DNA from: Bradyrhizobium zhengyangense
Lineage (GTDB): Bacteria; Pseudomonadota; Alphaproteobacteria; Rhizobiales; Xanthobacteraceae
Length of the DNA: 64,000 nt
Assembly: GCF_022012435.1 (NCBI RefSeq)
Contig: NZ_JAKLUA010000004.1
Span: forward strand, 434,001-498,000
Direction of reading: 5' to 3'
This document shows, piece after piece, positions 18,109 to 26,393 of this stretch. Position 1 is the first letter of the stretch, and each line of letters begins with the position of its first letter. The notes under the pieces are model-generated. The model was given only the letters and a program-made list of their open reading frames with translations, searched no databases and had not been told where the DNA came from. A program made the position numbers and the translations under genes.

Positions 18109-19698
18109 TCAGTGTGCGTCACCGCCGCCTGCGCCAAATGGCGAGGCCGGCCTTTTCAGCAACGTGACCAGCACGCTGAGGCTGAGGTAGAACAGCGTCA
18201 GAATGAAGAACGCGTCGCCAAAGCTCATCACCACAGCCTGACGGTGCACGATCTGGGTGAGCTGCTTCATCGCCATCAGCGCGGAGTCGCCGAGGCCCTG
18301 GAATTTTTGCTGGAGCATGGTCAGGGTTTCGGTCGCGGTCGCATTGCCCCAGGTGATGCGCTCCTGAAGGCGCGTGATGTGCAGGTCGGTACGATCGTTG
18401 AGCACGGTGTTGATGACGGCGAGCCCGACGGCACCACCGAGATTGCGCATCAGGTTGAACAGGCCGGAGGCGTTCTTCACCCGATCAGGCGGCAGCGTGC
18501 CGAGCGCGATGTTGTTGGTCGGCACCATCGCGAACATCATGCCGACGCCGCGCAGGATCTGCGGAATGAGCAGCTCGTAGAAATCGTAGTCGCGCGTGAT
18601 CCAGGTCATCTGGTAGGAGCCCATCGCGAACACGATCAGGCCGAACGCGACCATGTAGCGCATGTCCAGGCTCGCCATCAGCCGGCCGACCAGCGGCGCC
18701 ACCAGGAACATGGTGATACCAGAGACGAACATGGTTTCGCCGATCATCAGCGCGCTGTAGCCGCGCACCTCGGCGAGATAGCGCGGATAGATGTAGGTCA
18801 GGCCGTAAAGGCCGATGCCGATGCAGAATTGCAGCGTGGAGCCGACGGCGAAATTGCGGTTGCTGAAGGTGCGCAGATTGACGATGGGCTCGGCCGCCGT
18901 GAAGACGCGCACGAAGAAGGCGATCGCCGAGACGACGCAGATCCAGGCGCAGATCGCCACCGAGGTGTCCTGCAGCCATTCATATTGCGGCCCCTCCTCC
19001 AGCACGTATTCCAGCGTGCCGAGGAAGCCGGCCATGAACAGCAGGCCCCACCAGTCGAAGCGGTCGAGCAACTCGAAATGCGGCTCGTCGAAATCGACCA
19101 GCGCCCACACACCGAGGGTGATGCCGATGCCGGGCACGACGTTGATGAAGAACAGCCAATTCCACGACATCAAATCGGTGATGTAGCCGCCGACCGTCGG
19201 ACCAATCGTGGGAGCAAGGGTCGCGACAAGCCCGATGATGGGACCGACAATGTGGAATTTCGAACGCGGAAACACAGTGTAGGCGGAGGCGAAAACCGTC
19301 GGGATCATGCCGGCGCCGAGAAAGCCCTGCAGCGCGCGCCAGAGGATCATCTCCTCGATGGTCGTGGCGAAGCCGCAGAGCAGGCTCGAAATCGTGAAGC
19401 CGGCCGCCGAGATCGCGAACAAAAGCCGCGTGCCGAACGCGCGCGACAGGAATCCCGACAGCGGGATCGCGATCACTTCCGCGATCAGATAGGCAGTCTG
19501 GACCCAGGAGACCTCGCTGGAGCTCGCCGACAGGCCGGCCTGGATTTCGCTCAAGGACGCTGAGACGATCTGGATGTCCAGGATCGACATGAACATCCCG
19601 AACACCATGATGATGAAGGCGAACAGCCGCTTCGGCGCAATGCGCTCCGAAGCGGGATCTGCCATCATGGCAGGTGAAGCAGTCGTGGCGTTCGCCAT
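18109..19698 (-). CDS. DHA2 (14-TMS) family MFS multidrug transporter, EmrB-like
   Basis: 529 aa inner-membrane proton antiporter with about 14 transmembrane helices. Motif C-like segments and the EmrB signature around LSGFLSRAFGTRLLF are visible. With the adjacent EmrA-like adaptor (30 bp upstream on the same strand) it should form a tripartite pump with a TolC-type channel encoded elsewhere. Regulation is probably through the palindromic operator at 21113-21135. Confidence 0.92.
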   Translation of the reverse strand: MANATTASPAMMADPASERIAPKRLFAFIIMVFGMFMSILDIQIVSASLSEIQAGLSASSSEVSWVQTAYLIAEVIAIPLSGFLSRAFGTRLLFAISAAGFTISSLLCGFATTIEEMILWRALQGFLGAGMIPTVFASAYTVFPRSKFHIVGPIIGLVATLAPTIGPTVGGYITDLMSWNWLFFINVVPGIGITLGVWALVDFDEPHFELLDRFDWWGLLFMAGFLGTLEYVLEEGPQYEWLQDTSVAICAWICVVSAIAFFVRVFTAAEPIVNLRTFSNRNFAVGSTLQFCIGIGLYGLTYIYPRYLAEVRGYSALMIGETMFVSGITMFLVAPLVGRLMASLDMRYMVAFGLIVFAMGSYQMTWITRDYDFYELLIPQILRGVGMMFAMVPTNNIALGTLPPDRVKNASGLFNLMRNLGGAVGLAVINTVLNDRTDLHITRLQERITWGNATATETLTMLQQKFQGLGDSALMAMKQLTQIVHRQAVVMSFGDAFFILTLFYLSLSVLVTLLKRPASPFGAGGGDAH

Positions 19699-19728
19699 GG
19701 TCTGACCCTCGCAGCGCCGATCGCGCGC

Positions 19729-21036
19729 CTATTGCGGATGGATCATGGTCGGATCGTCGAGATCGGTCTCGCTGTCGGCGTCGGCCGCGCCCTTGTTGGT
19801 GTCGACGGTGGCGTAGACCGACATGCCGGCGCGGAGCAGGTTCTGCCTGGCGACCGACTTCGGCACACGGATGCGGACCGGGACGCGCTGCACGATCTTG
19901 GTGAAGTTGCCGGTGGCGTTGTCAGGCGGCAGCAGCGTGAACACCGAGCCAGCGCCCGCTGCGATGCTGTCGACAACGCCGGAGAACTTGCGCATGCCGT
20001 AGGCGTCGACCTTGATCGTCACCGGCTGGCCGGGACGGATGCGCTTGAGCTGGGTCTCCTTGAAATTGGCGTCGATATAGACCTCGTCGAGCGGCACGAC
20101 ATTGCCGAGGCGCTGGCCGACGGCAATGAAGTCGCCGGCGTTGACGAGACGGTTGGAGAAGGTGCCGTCGACCGGCGCCCGCACCGATGCGAAGGCGAGG
20201 TCGCGCTCGGCCTTGGCGAGCGTAGTCTTGAGCTCGGCGAGCTGCGCCTGGGCTTCGGCCTGCTGGGCCTCGGCGACATCGACATTGCTCACCGCAACGT
20301 CATAGGCAGCCTGCGCGGCCTTGACCGCGGCGGCGCCCTGGTCGCGGCCGGCTTCCGAAGTTTCGAAGGTGGCGCGCGAGGCAAAGCCCTTGCTGCTCAG
20401 CGCCTGCTGGCGCTCATAGTCGAGATCGGCGCGCTTGAGCCCCGCCTCGGCGGAGACGAGTTGCGCCTTGGCCTGCGCGACCTGGCTGTCGAGCGCCGCG
20501 ATCTGGCGGCCGATGCGGTCGATCGTGGCCTGCTGGGTCGCGATCCGGGTTGCGGCTGCATCGACCGCGATCTTGTAGTCGCCGTCATCGATACGCATGA
20601 CGATGTCGCCGGCATGCACCAGCGTGTTGTCCTTGGCGAGGATCGAGGAGATATGACCGGCCACGCGCGCGCCCAGCATGGTGTTGTTGGCGCGGACATA
20701 GGCGTCGTCGGTCGAGACATAGAAGCGGCCGACCAGCGTGTAGTAGCCGGCGTAGCCTGCTGCCGCGAGCGCCAGCACGAGGCCCACACCCATCATGACG
20801 AATTTGCGCTTGCCGGGTTTCGGCGCGGCAGTGGTGGGTGCGGTCGGAGCCGGCTGATCGGCCACAGGCTTCTCCGGCGCCTCGCTGGTGCGGCGCTTGC
20901 TTTCTTCCACCACATGAGACCGCAGCTGCTCGGCGAGGGCTACCGATGCCCCGGGCGCAGCTTCGCCGTTCGTCGCATTCGTCTCCACCGCTTCCTGGCG
21001 AAGGACGCGCGCAGCCTGGTCTCTCGATGTGGCCAT
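19729..21036 (-). CDS. EmrA/HlyD family membrane fusion protein
   Basis: 435 aa periplasmic adaptor. A cytoplasmic head with Pro/Ala-rich stretch is followed by one transmembrane helix (about residues 100-120), a biotinyl-lipoyl-like half domain, a long coiled-coil hairpin (about 175-310, Ala/Gln/Glu-rich) and beta-barrel segments. A GGGGAGG ribosome site precedes the ATG at 21036; in-frame ATGs upstream run through the operator and are rejected. Pairs with the EmrB-like transporter. Confidence 0.92.
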   Translation of the reverse strand: MATSRDQAARVLRQEAVETNATNGEAAPGASVALAEQLRSHVVEESKRRTSEAPEKPVADQPAPTAPTTAAPKPGKRKFVMMGVGLVLALAAAGYAGYYTLVGRFYVSTDDAYVRANNTMLGARVAGHISSILAKDNTLVHAGDIVMRIDDGDYKIAVDAAATRIATQQATIDRIGRQIAALDSQVAQAKAQLVSAEAGLKRADLDYERQQALSSKGFASRATFETSEAGRDQGAAAVKAAQAAYDVAVSNVDVAEAQQAEAQAQLAELKTTLAKAERDLAFASVRAPVDGTFSNRLVNAGDFIAVGQRLGNVVPLDEVYIDANFKETQLKRIRPGQPVTIKVDAYGMRKFSGVVDSIAAGAGSVFTLLPPDNATGNFTKIVQRVPVRIRVPKSVARQNLLRAGMSVYATVDTNKGAADADSETDLDDPTMIHPQ

Positions 21037-21112
21037 AAAGGCCTCCCCAATAAAAACGCGAACCGGGGCAGCCGTCGCGCGGCCGCAATCCCGTTCGTCC
21101 ATCCCAAATATC

Positions 21113-21135
21113 ATTGACCGAACGGTTCGGTCAAT
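21113..21135. promoter_or_regulatory. TetR-type palindromic operator within divergent promoters
   Basis: A perfect inverted repeat with two 11 bp arms (ATTGACCGAAC / GTTCGGTCAAT) around one central G. Each arm contains a TTGACC -35 hexamer: on the minus strand it is followed after 17 nt by ATATTT, on the plus strand by TACATA/TAATAT, so one operator would block both the pump promoter and the regulator's own promoter. Confidence 0.85.
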
Positions 21136-21233
21136 ATACATAATATTCCCGGGCGAACCCTATTGGCCCGAATCCTTTATTTGGGTTTCATGCTTCGACC
21201 CCTGATCCGAAAACCTTCCGAGACGCTGAACCA

Positions 21234-21869
21234 ATGGTTGTAGCCGGCCGCGAACATCTGCAAATCCTCCAAGAGGAGGACAGCTCGAAGCGCCGCCAGA
21301 TCCTGGCCGGCGCCCGTAAGGTGTTCATGGATCTGGGTTTTGACGGCGCCAGCATGGGCGAGATCGCGCGCGCGGCCGGCGTCTCCAAGGGGACGCTCTA
21401 TGTCTACTTCGCCGACAAGAGCGCGCTGTTCGAGGCCATCCTCGAGGAGGAAGCGCTGTTTCACGGCCAGGTCGTGTTCAATTTCGACCCTGCGCGCGAC
21501 GCCGAGACCACGCTGAAGGATTTCGGCCAGGCCTATCTGCACCTGCTCTGCCGGCCCGGCGGCGGATCGGCGATCCGCACGGTGATGGCGATTGCCGAGC
21601 GCATGCCCGACGTCGGCCGCCGCTATTATCTGCGCGTGCTGGACAAGACCATCAACCGGCTGTCCGAATATCTGAAGGCCCATGTCGCCTCCGGCGATCT
21701 CGCCATCGACGATTGCGACCTTGCGGCCTCGCAGTTCATGGAACTGTGCAAGGCCTCGCTCTTCCTGCCCTTCGTCTTCCAGGCCGCGCCGCCGCCCTCG
21801 GAAGAGCGCATGGCGGAAGTGATCGACAGCGCGACGCGGATGTTCCTGGCCGCGTACAAGGCGAAGTGA
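21234..21869 (+). CDS. TetR/AcrR family transcriptional regulator of the adjacent pump
   Basis: 211 aa. The N-terminal HTH (about 18-65) contains the family signature ASMGEIARAAGVSKGTLYVYFADKSALF; the C-terminal helical part is the ligand/dimer domain. Divergent from the emrAB-like pair with a perfect palindromic operator between them, the usual arrangement of a substrate-responsive repressor that also controls itself. Confidence 0.93.
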   Translation: MVVAGREHLQILQEEDSSKRRQILAGARKVFMDLGFDGASMGEIARAAGVSKGTLYVYFADKSALFEAILEEEALFHGQVVFNFDPARDAETTLKDFGQAYLHLLCRPGGGSAIRTVMAIAERMPDVGRRYYLRVLDKTINRLSEYLKAHVASGDLAIDDCDLAASQFMELCKASLFLPFVFQAAPPPSEERMAEVIDSATRMFLAAYKAK

Positions 21870-21924
21870 GCGGAAGCCGGCGACGCGTTGCGCCTGCAGT
21901 TGGCGCCGCATTATAGTGAGCGCC

Positions 21925-22275
21925 ATGTCCCGTGATCTTCGCCCGCCGGTCGATATCCTCCATTATGAGATCGTCCAGGAACAGGCCTCAGCGCTTGGAC
22001 GGATGGGCCGCACACTCGAACAGGCGCTGGCGCACTTGCGCGAATTCGACGCCGCCCATGAGTCCTCGGAGTCGTCCTCGGAGACGCCGGCCGCGATGCA
22101 GCCGGCGAGGCGCAAGCTGGTAATGGAGGCCGGTCAGGCGCTCTGGATGTTCGTGGTCCAGCGCGAGGCCACCGGCCTGCGCGACAGCCGCCATATCATG
22201 CGGACTTACAACGTGCCGGCCGAGGTGCAGCGCTGCATGGGGCTGGCGCCGCCAACGAAGCTCGCTTCGAAATGA
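21925..22275 (+). CDS. Conserved hypothetical protein (DUF6665-like)
   Basis: 116 aa soluble, mostly helical protein beginning MSRDLRPPVDILHYEI. Central residues are Ser/Glu-rich; the C-terminal half (QALWMFVVQREATGLRD) looks conserved. It resembles short proteins grouped as DUF6665 in rhizobia, from memory rather than by search. Function unknown. It follows tetR by 55 bp and may be co-transcribed with it. A GTG at 21916 is an alternative start. Confidence 0.7.
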   Translation: MSRDLRPPVDILHYEIVQEQASALGRMGRTLEQALAHLREFDAAHESSESSSETPAAMQPARRKLVMEAGQALWMFVVQREATGLRDSRHIMRTYNVPAEVQRCMGLAPPTKLASK

Positions 22276-22293
22276 CTTTCTGCTGCGCGCTCG

Positions 22294-23037
22294 CTACTCG
22301 GTCACCTGCTTCCTCAACGCCGCAAGATCATTGACGACCATTTTGGTCGGACCGGTCGAGATGATACCGTCGTCCTGCAGGCGGCTGAGGATCAGGCTGA
22401 TCGACTGTCGTGTCGCACCAATCATGCGCGCCAAGTTGGCCTGCGTGATCCGACCGAGCGAAATTGGGCCACTCTCGTCCTGAGCAGCGTTTTCGCAGAG
22501 CTTCACCAGCAGCAATACCAGCCGCTCCGCCGCCTTCTGCCCCGCCAGCGTCTGCGCCAGCATCGAATAAGTCTCGCCCTTGAAGCCGAGGCACTCGATC
22601 AGTGCCACCGCAAACGACGGAGATTGCGCGATCAACGTTCGGATCGCGTCCTGGTCGAGATGCAGGGCCTCGACCCGGCCAAGCGCGCGGGCCGACCAGC
22701 TATGGCGGTGATCACCGAGAATGTAGGGCGCACCGACGAAGTCGCCGGCCTCCCAGGTCGCCAGCATCAGCTCGCGCCCCTGCGTACCGGCATGGGTACT
22801 TTCCACGATCCCGTTCAGGATGATGTGGATGCCGTTCGCAGGCTCCCCTTCCCGCAGCAGATATTCGCGGTTCTGGTAGGCCGCGAGCCTGCCGGTCCGC
22901 ATCACCAGGTCGAGATCGGCCTTGTCGAGCGCCTTCAGCACATAACGTCCGGTCCCGGCCCTTTGCATCTCGGCGCAAGGCTCACTTGGAGCCTCACCCG
23001 GATCGGCCACCTCCTGCGCATGACTGCGCCCCACCAT
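22294..23037 (-). CDS. Crp/Fnr family transcriptional regulator
   Basis: 247 aa. An N-terminal cyclic-nucleotide-binding fold (about 40-150) is followed by a winged helix with LGRITQANLARMIGATRQSISLILSRL at about 190-220. There is no N-terminal cysteine cluster as in FNR. The ATG at 23037 has a GGGAGA ribosome site. It lies 70 bp downstream of the amidase gene on the same strand, so it may be a distal member or the regulator of that operon. Confidence 0.9.
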   Translation of the reverse strand: MVGRSHAQEVADPGEAPSEPCAEMQRAGTGRYVLKALDKADLDLVMRTGRLAAYQNREYLLREGEPANGIHIILNGIVESTHAGTQGRELMLATWEAGDFVGAPYILGDHRHSWSARALGRVEALHLDQDAIRTLIAQSPSFAVALIECLGFKGETYSMLAQTLAGQKAAERLVLLLVKLCENAAQDESGPISLGRITQANLARMIGATRQSISLILSRLQDDGIISTGPTKMVVNDLAALRKQVTE

Positions 23038-23107
23038 CGGTCTCCCTTCGAGTGCCGGCTCGAAGGCTAGGAGGTCTCCGGTCAGATTGCAACGCGAGGG
23101 AAAGTGT

Positions 23108-24463
23108 TCAAGCCTGGGCTTCCGCTTCCATGAATGCACAGGCGAGGTCGGTGAGCAGGCGCTCCCGCCCCGCCGGCGCCAGAAAGGTGACGCCATGGGG
23201 CACGCCTGCCCCGGTCATCGCATTCGGCACCGCGATTGCGGTGAGCCCCAGCGGATTGGCGTAGTTCGTGTAGTAGCCATTGTTGAAATTTGCCGTCAGC
23301 GGATCGCGCGCGACGTCGTCAATCCTGAGCACGGTTCCGACCGTGGGCACGACCAACGCGTCGTGAGATTGCCAGAAGTCGCGGAGCACGCGCTGGACCT
23401 CCTTGACCTCGTAGAGCGCGCGATAAGTGTCGGCCGCGTTGAACTTCCGGCTGCCGATAACAAGATCGCGCACGATCCTGATGCCCGCGTCCGGATTGGC
23501 CTCGAGGAACGCGCCAACCGAAACATCACGCTCGGCGAGGAACGGCCCAAAGAACATCAGATCGTTGATCGAGGCGAACGGCGAAAAATCGGTGGAAGCG
23601 ACCGACATGTCAAGCCGCCGCAACTTGCGAAGCCCGCTGCCGAACAGCCTCTCCGTCTCCTCGTTGCCGAAGAACCTGAGCTGGTCCGGTCGAGGTGTCG
23701 CGATCCGGAAGGGCCGAGCCGGAGAGATCTGCTCCGTCCAGCCGGCAAAATCGACCGGCGAAAAGCAATCCGCGGGGTCGCGTCGCGCCAGCACGCGATA
23801 GACGTCATAGCCGTCGCCCGGCTCCCGCGTGTACAGCGAGATGGTATCGAAGCTTCGGCAGGCATAGACCATGCCGCGCTGGCTGAACGCACCCGGTGCC
23901 GGCTTGAAGCCGGTGACACCGCAATAGGACGCCGGCACTCTGCCCGATCCGCCGGTATCGGTGCCGAAGGCAAAGGACGACGTGCCGGTTGCGACCGACA
24001 CTGCGGCGCCCGAGCTGGAACCACCGGGAATGTAGTCCGCATTGTACGGGTTGCGCGCGATGCCATAGGGCGAGCGCACACCGACGAGGCCGGTGGCAAA
24101 CTGATCCATGTTCGTCTTGCCGATATAGATGGCTCCGGCGGCGATGGCGTCAGCGACAACCGGGCTCGTATCTTTCGCGACATAGGCGAATTCCGGGCAG
24201 GCCGAGGTGGTCTGCTCGCCGGCGACATCGATACAGTCCTTCACCGAGACGATCAGCCCGTAAAGCGGCAGCTTGTCGATTTCATTGGCGCGCGCATCGA
24301 GCGCACGCGCGGCGGCCATGACATTCTCGGGTTTGGCTTTCGATATCCAGACGCCGCTCTGGTCGGCGTCCGTAAGGCGCGACAGCACATGCGCGACGAC
24401 ATCGGACGGCTTGAGCGCGCCGCTGCGATAGGCGGCGCGGAGACGGCGGGGGGAGATATCCAT
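23108..24463 (-). CDS. Amidase signature family hydrolase, allophanate-hydrolase-like
   Basis: 451 aa. The Ser-cisSer-Lys triad is visible: Lys in VSVKDCIDV, cis-Ser in PGGSSSGAAV and the nucleophile in TDTGGSGRVPAS. Overall it resembles the amidase domain of allophanate hydrolase (AtzF) but lacks the extra C-terminal domain of the roughly 600 aa enzymes, so the substrate is uncertain. The frame opens upstream to 24829 but overlaps the binding-protein gene there; ATG 24463 (MDISPRRLRAAY) is taken. Last enzyme gene of the transport operon. Confidence 0.85.
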   Translation of the reverse strand: MDISPRRLRAAYRSGALKPSDVVAHVLSRLTDADQSGVWISKAKPENVMAAARALDARANEIDKLPLYGLIVSVKDCIDVAGEQTTSACPEFAYVAKDTSPVVADAIAAGAIYIGKTNMDQFATGLVGVRSPYGIARNPYNADYIPGGSSSGAAVSVATGTSSFAFGTDTGGSGRVPASYCGVTGFKPAPGAFSQRGMVYACRSFDTISLYTREPGDGYDVYRVLARRDPADCFSPVDFAGWTEQISPARPFRIATPRPDQLRFFGNEETERLFGSGLRKLRRLDMSVASTDFSPFASINDLMFFGPFLAERDVSVGAFLEANPDAGIRIVRDLVIGSRKFNAADTYRALYEVKEVQRVLRDFWQSHDALVVPTVGTVLRIDDVARDPLTANFNNGYYTNYANPLGLTAIAVPNAMTGAGVPHGVTFLAPAGRERLLTDLACAFMEAEAQA

Positions 24464-24525
24464 TGTCGCTGATGTACCTGCAGGAACGGGACTGTGCCGG
24501 CGGGACAAGCGCGCCGGCACTCGCC

Positions 24526-25536
24526 TTAGTGGCCGATGACTTTCTCGATATAGGCCGGCTGGATGAAGGCTTCGAAGTCGGTGCGCGGTAGAAGTTTCGG
24601 CAGTCGTTCCTGCTTGACCAGAAAGTCGGCGGTCGACACCAGCGTATCGACGAACTTGCCCTTCTTCGCGGACGTGCCGAGATACTCCCCGGTAAGCTGC
24701 TTGTCGCAGGGGACCATGCCGGTGCCTTTCATCATGCGCGTTGCATCCTCGAGCGGCAGCGACAGCTCCTCCGCGATGATCTCGGCCGTCTTGTCCGGGT
24801 TCTTCAGCCAGAAATCGATCCCCTCGCACTCGGCCTTGACGAACTTCTCGACGTAGGAAGGATATTTGTCCGCGAACGCATTCATGACAACCCCGATGTC
24901 CCAGGTCGGGTAACCGCGCTTGGCCATTTCTCCCGAGGTGACGAGGATCTTGCCGCCGTTCTTCACGGCCTTGTCGAGGTTCGGTTCCCAGAACCAGGCG
25001 GCATCGATGTCACCGCGAAGCCATGCCGCTGCGATATCCGACGGCGCGAGATCCAGGATCTTCATGGAGGCGGGATCGACGCCCTCGTCCTTCAACGCCT
25101 GGAGCAGCAGATAATGCGTGGTCGAGCCGAACGGCGCGGCGACCGTCTTGCCCTTGAGGTCCTTGAACGAGGTGATGTTCTTGTCGGCGCGGACTACCAT
25201 CGCCTCGACATAGTCGAGCATGTTGATGACGAGGATGCCCTTGATCGGCAAGGCACGCGTTACCCCGATCGCCGTCGGCGGATTGCCGAGGCCGCCGAAA
25301 TCAACGTCGTTGCCGGCGATCGCGCGCAGCATGTCGCCGCCGCCGCCGACCTTGACGTATTTGATGTCGACCCCCGGCATCTCCTTGGCGAGCAGGCCGA
25401 GGTGTTTCGTCACGAGCTGCGCGTTCACCAGGTTCAGATAGCCGACCGTGATCTTGGCCGGCTTGTCCTCGGCGCGTGCGGTGGACGTGAGTGCAAACGT
25501 GGCGACAGCAAGCGCGGCAACAAGTCTCTTCATCAT
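24526..25536 (-). CDS. TauA-like ABC transporter substrate-binding protein
   Basis: 336 aa periplasmic protein with signal peptide (MMKRLVAALAVATFALTSTARA). The mature part follows the TauA/SsuA pattern: VAAPFGSTTHYLLLQALKDEG, IAAAWLRGDIDAAWFW and a C-terminal helical segment. TauA-type proteins bind taurine or related sulfonates; the actual ligand is not readable. A GGGGAGA ribosome site precedes the tandem ATGs at 25536/25533. Lies between the permease and amidase genes. Confidence 0.88.
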   Translation of the reverse strand: MMKRLVAALAVATFALTSTARAEDKPAKITVGYLNLVNAQLVTKHLGLLAKEMPGVDIKYVKVGGGGDMLRAIAGNDVDFGGLGNPPTAIGVTRALPIKGILVINMLDYVEAMVVRADKNITSFKDLKGKTVAAPFGSTTHYLLLQALKDEGVDPASMKILDLAPSDIAAAWLRGDIDAAWFWEPNLDKAVKNGGKILVTSGEMAKRGYPTWDIGVVMNAFADKYPSYVEKFVKAECEGIDFWLKNPDKTAEIIAEELSLPLEDATRMMKGTGMVPCDKQLTGEYLGTSAKKGKFVDTLVSTADFLVKQERLPKLLPRTDFEAFIQPAYIEKVIGH

Positions 25537-25559
25537 ACTGGTCTCCCCTCGGATTGGAA

Positions 25560-26393
25560 TCAGGCCCATGGCATCAATAGTTTCGCGACGCCGCGCATCA
25601 TGAGGTCGAGCACGACGCCGGTGAGGCCGAGCACGATCAGGCCCATGATCACGACATCGGACAGCAGGAACTTCGCGGCGTCCCAGATCATCCAGCCGAT
25701 GCCGGCGGATGCGGCAACGATCTCGGCGGCGACGAGAACGGTGTAGGTGAAGCCAAGCGAGATCCGCATGCCGGCGAGGATCAACGGGCCGGCTGCGGGC
25801 AAGTAGACGTGAAACAGCAGGTCGCGCCGAGTCGCGCCGAGCGACTGTGCGGCACGCACATAGACGGGATCGACGCTGGTGACGGCCTGGATCGTCGAGA
25901 TGACGATGCCTGGCAGGCCGGCGAGGAACAGCAGCGACAGTTTTGAGCTCTCGCCGATCCCGAGCCACATCACCAGCAGCGTATAGAGCCCGAGCGGCGG
26001 CAGCGGTCGGTAGAACTCGATCAGCGGATTGAGCAGCGCGCGCGCATTGCGCGAGACGCCCATGAGGACGCCGAGCGGAATGCCGATCAGGCAGGCCAGG
26101 GCGAAAGCGACGAGAATGCGATAAAGGCTGGCGCCGAGATGCTGAAGCAGCGTTGCGCCCTGATAGCCCTTGGTCATGGTCTTGATGAAGGCAGCCCACA
26201 CCGCCTGCGGCTTCGGCAGGAAGAGCTCGTTGGCCCAGCCCATCTCCGTGACGACGGCCCATGTCGCCAGCAGCGCGGCGATGGTGAGCGTCGACAGCAG
26301 AACGGACCGCGAGACCTTCGGGAGCCTCAGGCTGCCTCGCCGCGTGCGATCAGCCGAGATCGGAATGGCCATGGGGCTAGCCTCGACGCTCAT
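25560..26393 (-). CDS. TauC/SsuC-like ABC transporter permease
   Basis: 277 aa with about six transmembrane helices and the BPD_transp_1 EAA loop (RAAQSLGATRRDLLFHVYLPAAGPLIL). It should be the membrane channel for the adjacent TauA-like binding protein. The start overlaps the M20 deacylase stop by 4 nt (ATGA). No ATP-binding subunit is encoded in this operon, so an ATPase must come from elsewhere. Confidence 0.9.
   Translation of the reverse strand: MSVEASPMAIPISADRTRRGSLRLPKVSRSVLLSTLTIAALLATWAVVTEMGWANELFLPKPQAVWAAFIKTMTKGYQGATLLQHLGASLYRILVAFALACLIGIPLGVLMGVSRNARALLNPLIEFYRPLPPLGLYTLLVMWLGIGESSKLSLLFLAGLPGIVISTIQAVTSVDPVYVRAAQSLGATRRDLLFHVYLPAAGPLILAGMRISLGFTYTVLVAAEIVAASAGIGWMIWDAAKFLLSDVVIMGLIVLGLTGVVLDLMMRGVAKLLMPWA

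Noticed and set aside
18112..21117. Long plus-strand frames (483 and 461 codons) antisense to the EmrB- and EmrA-like genes
   Set aside because: Composition is typical antisense noise (His/Glu/Asp/Arg-rich) and the minus-strand genes have complete motifs and ribosome sites.
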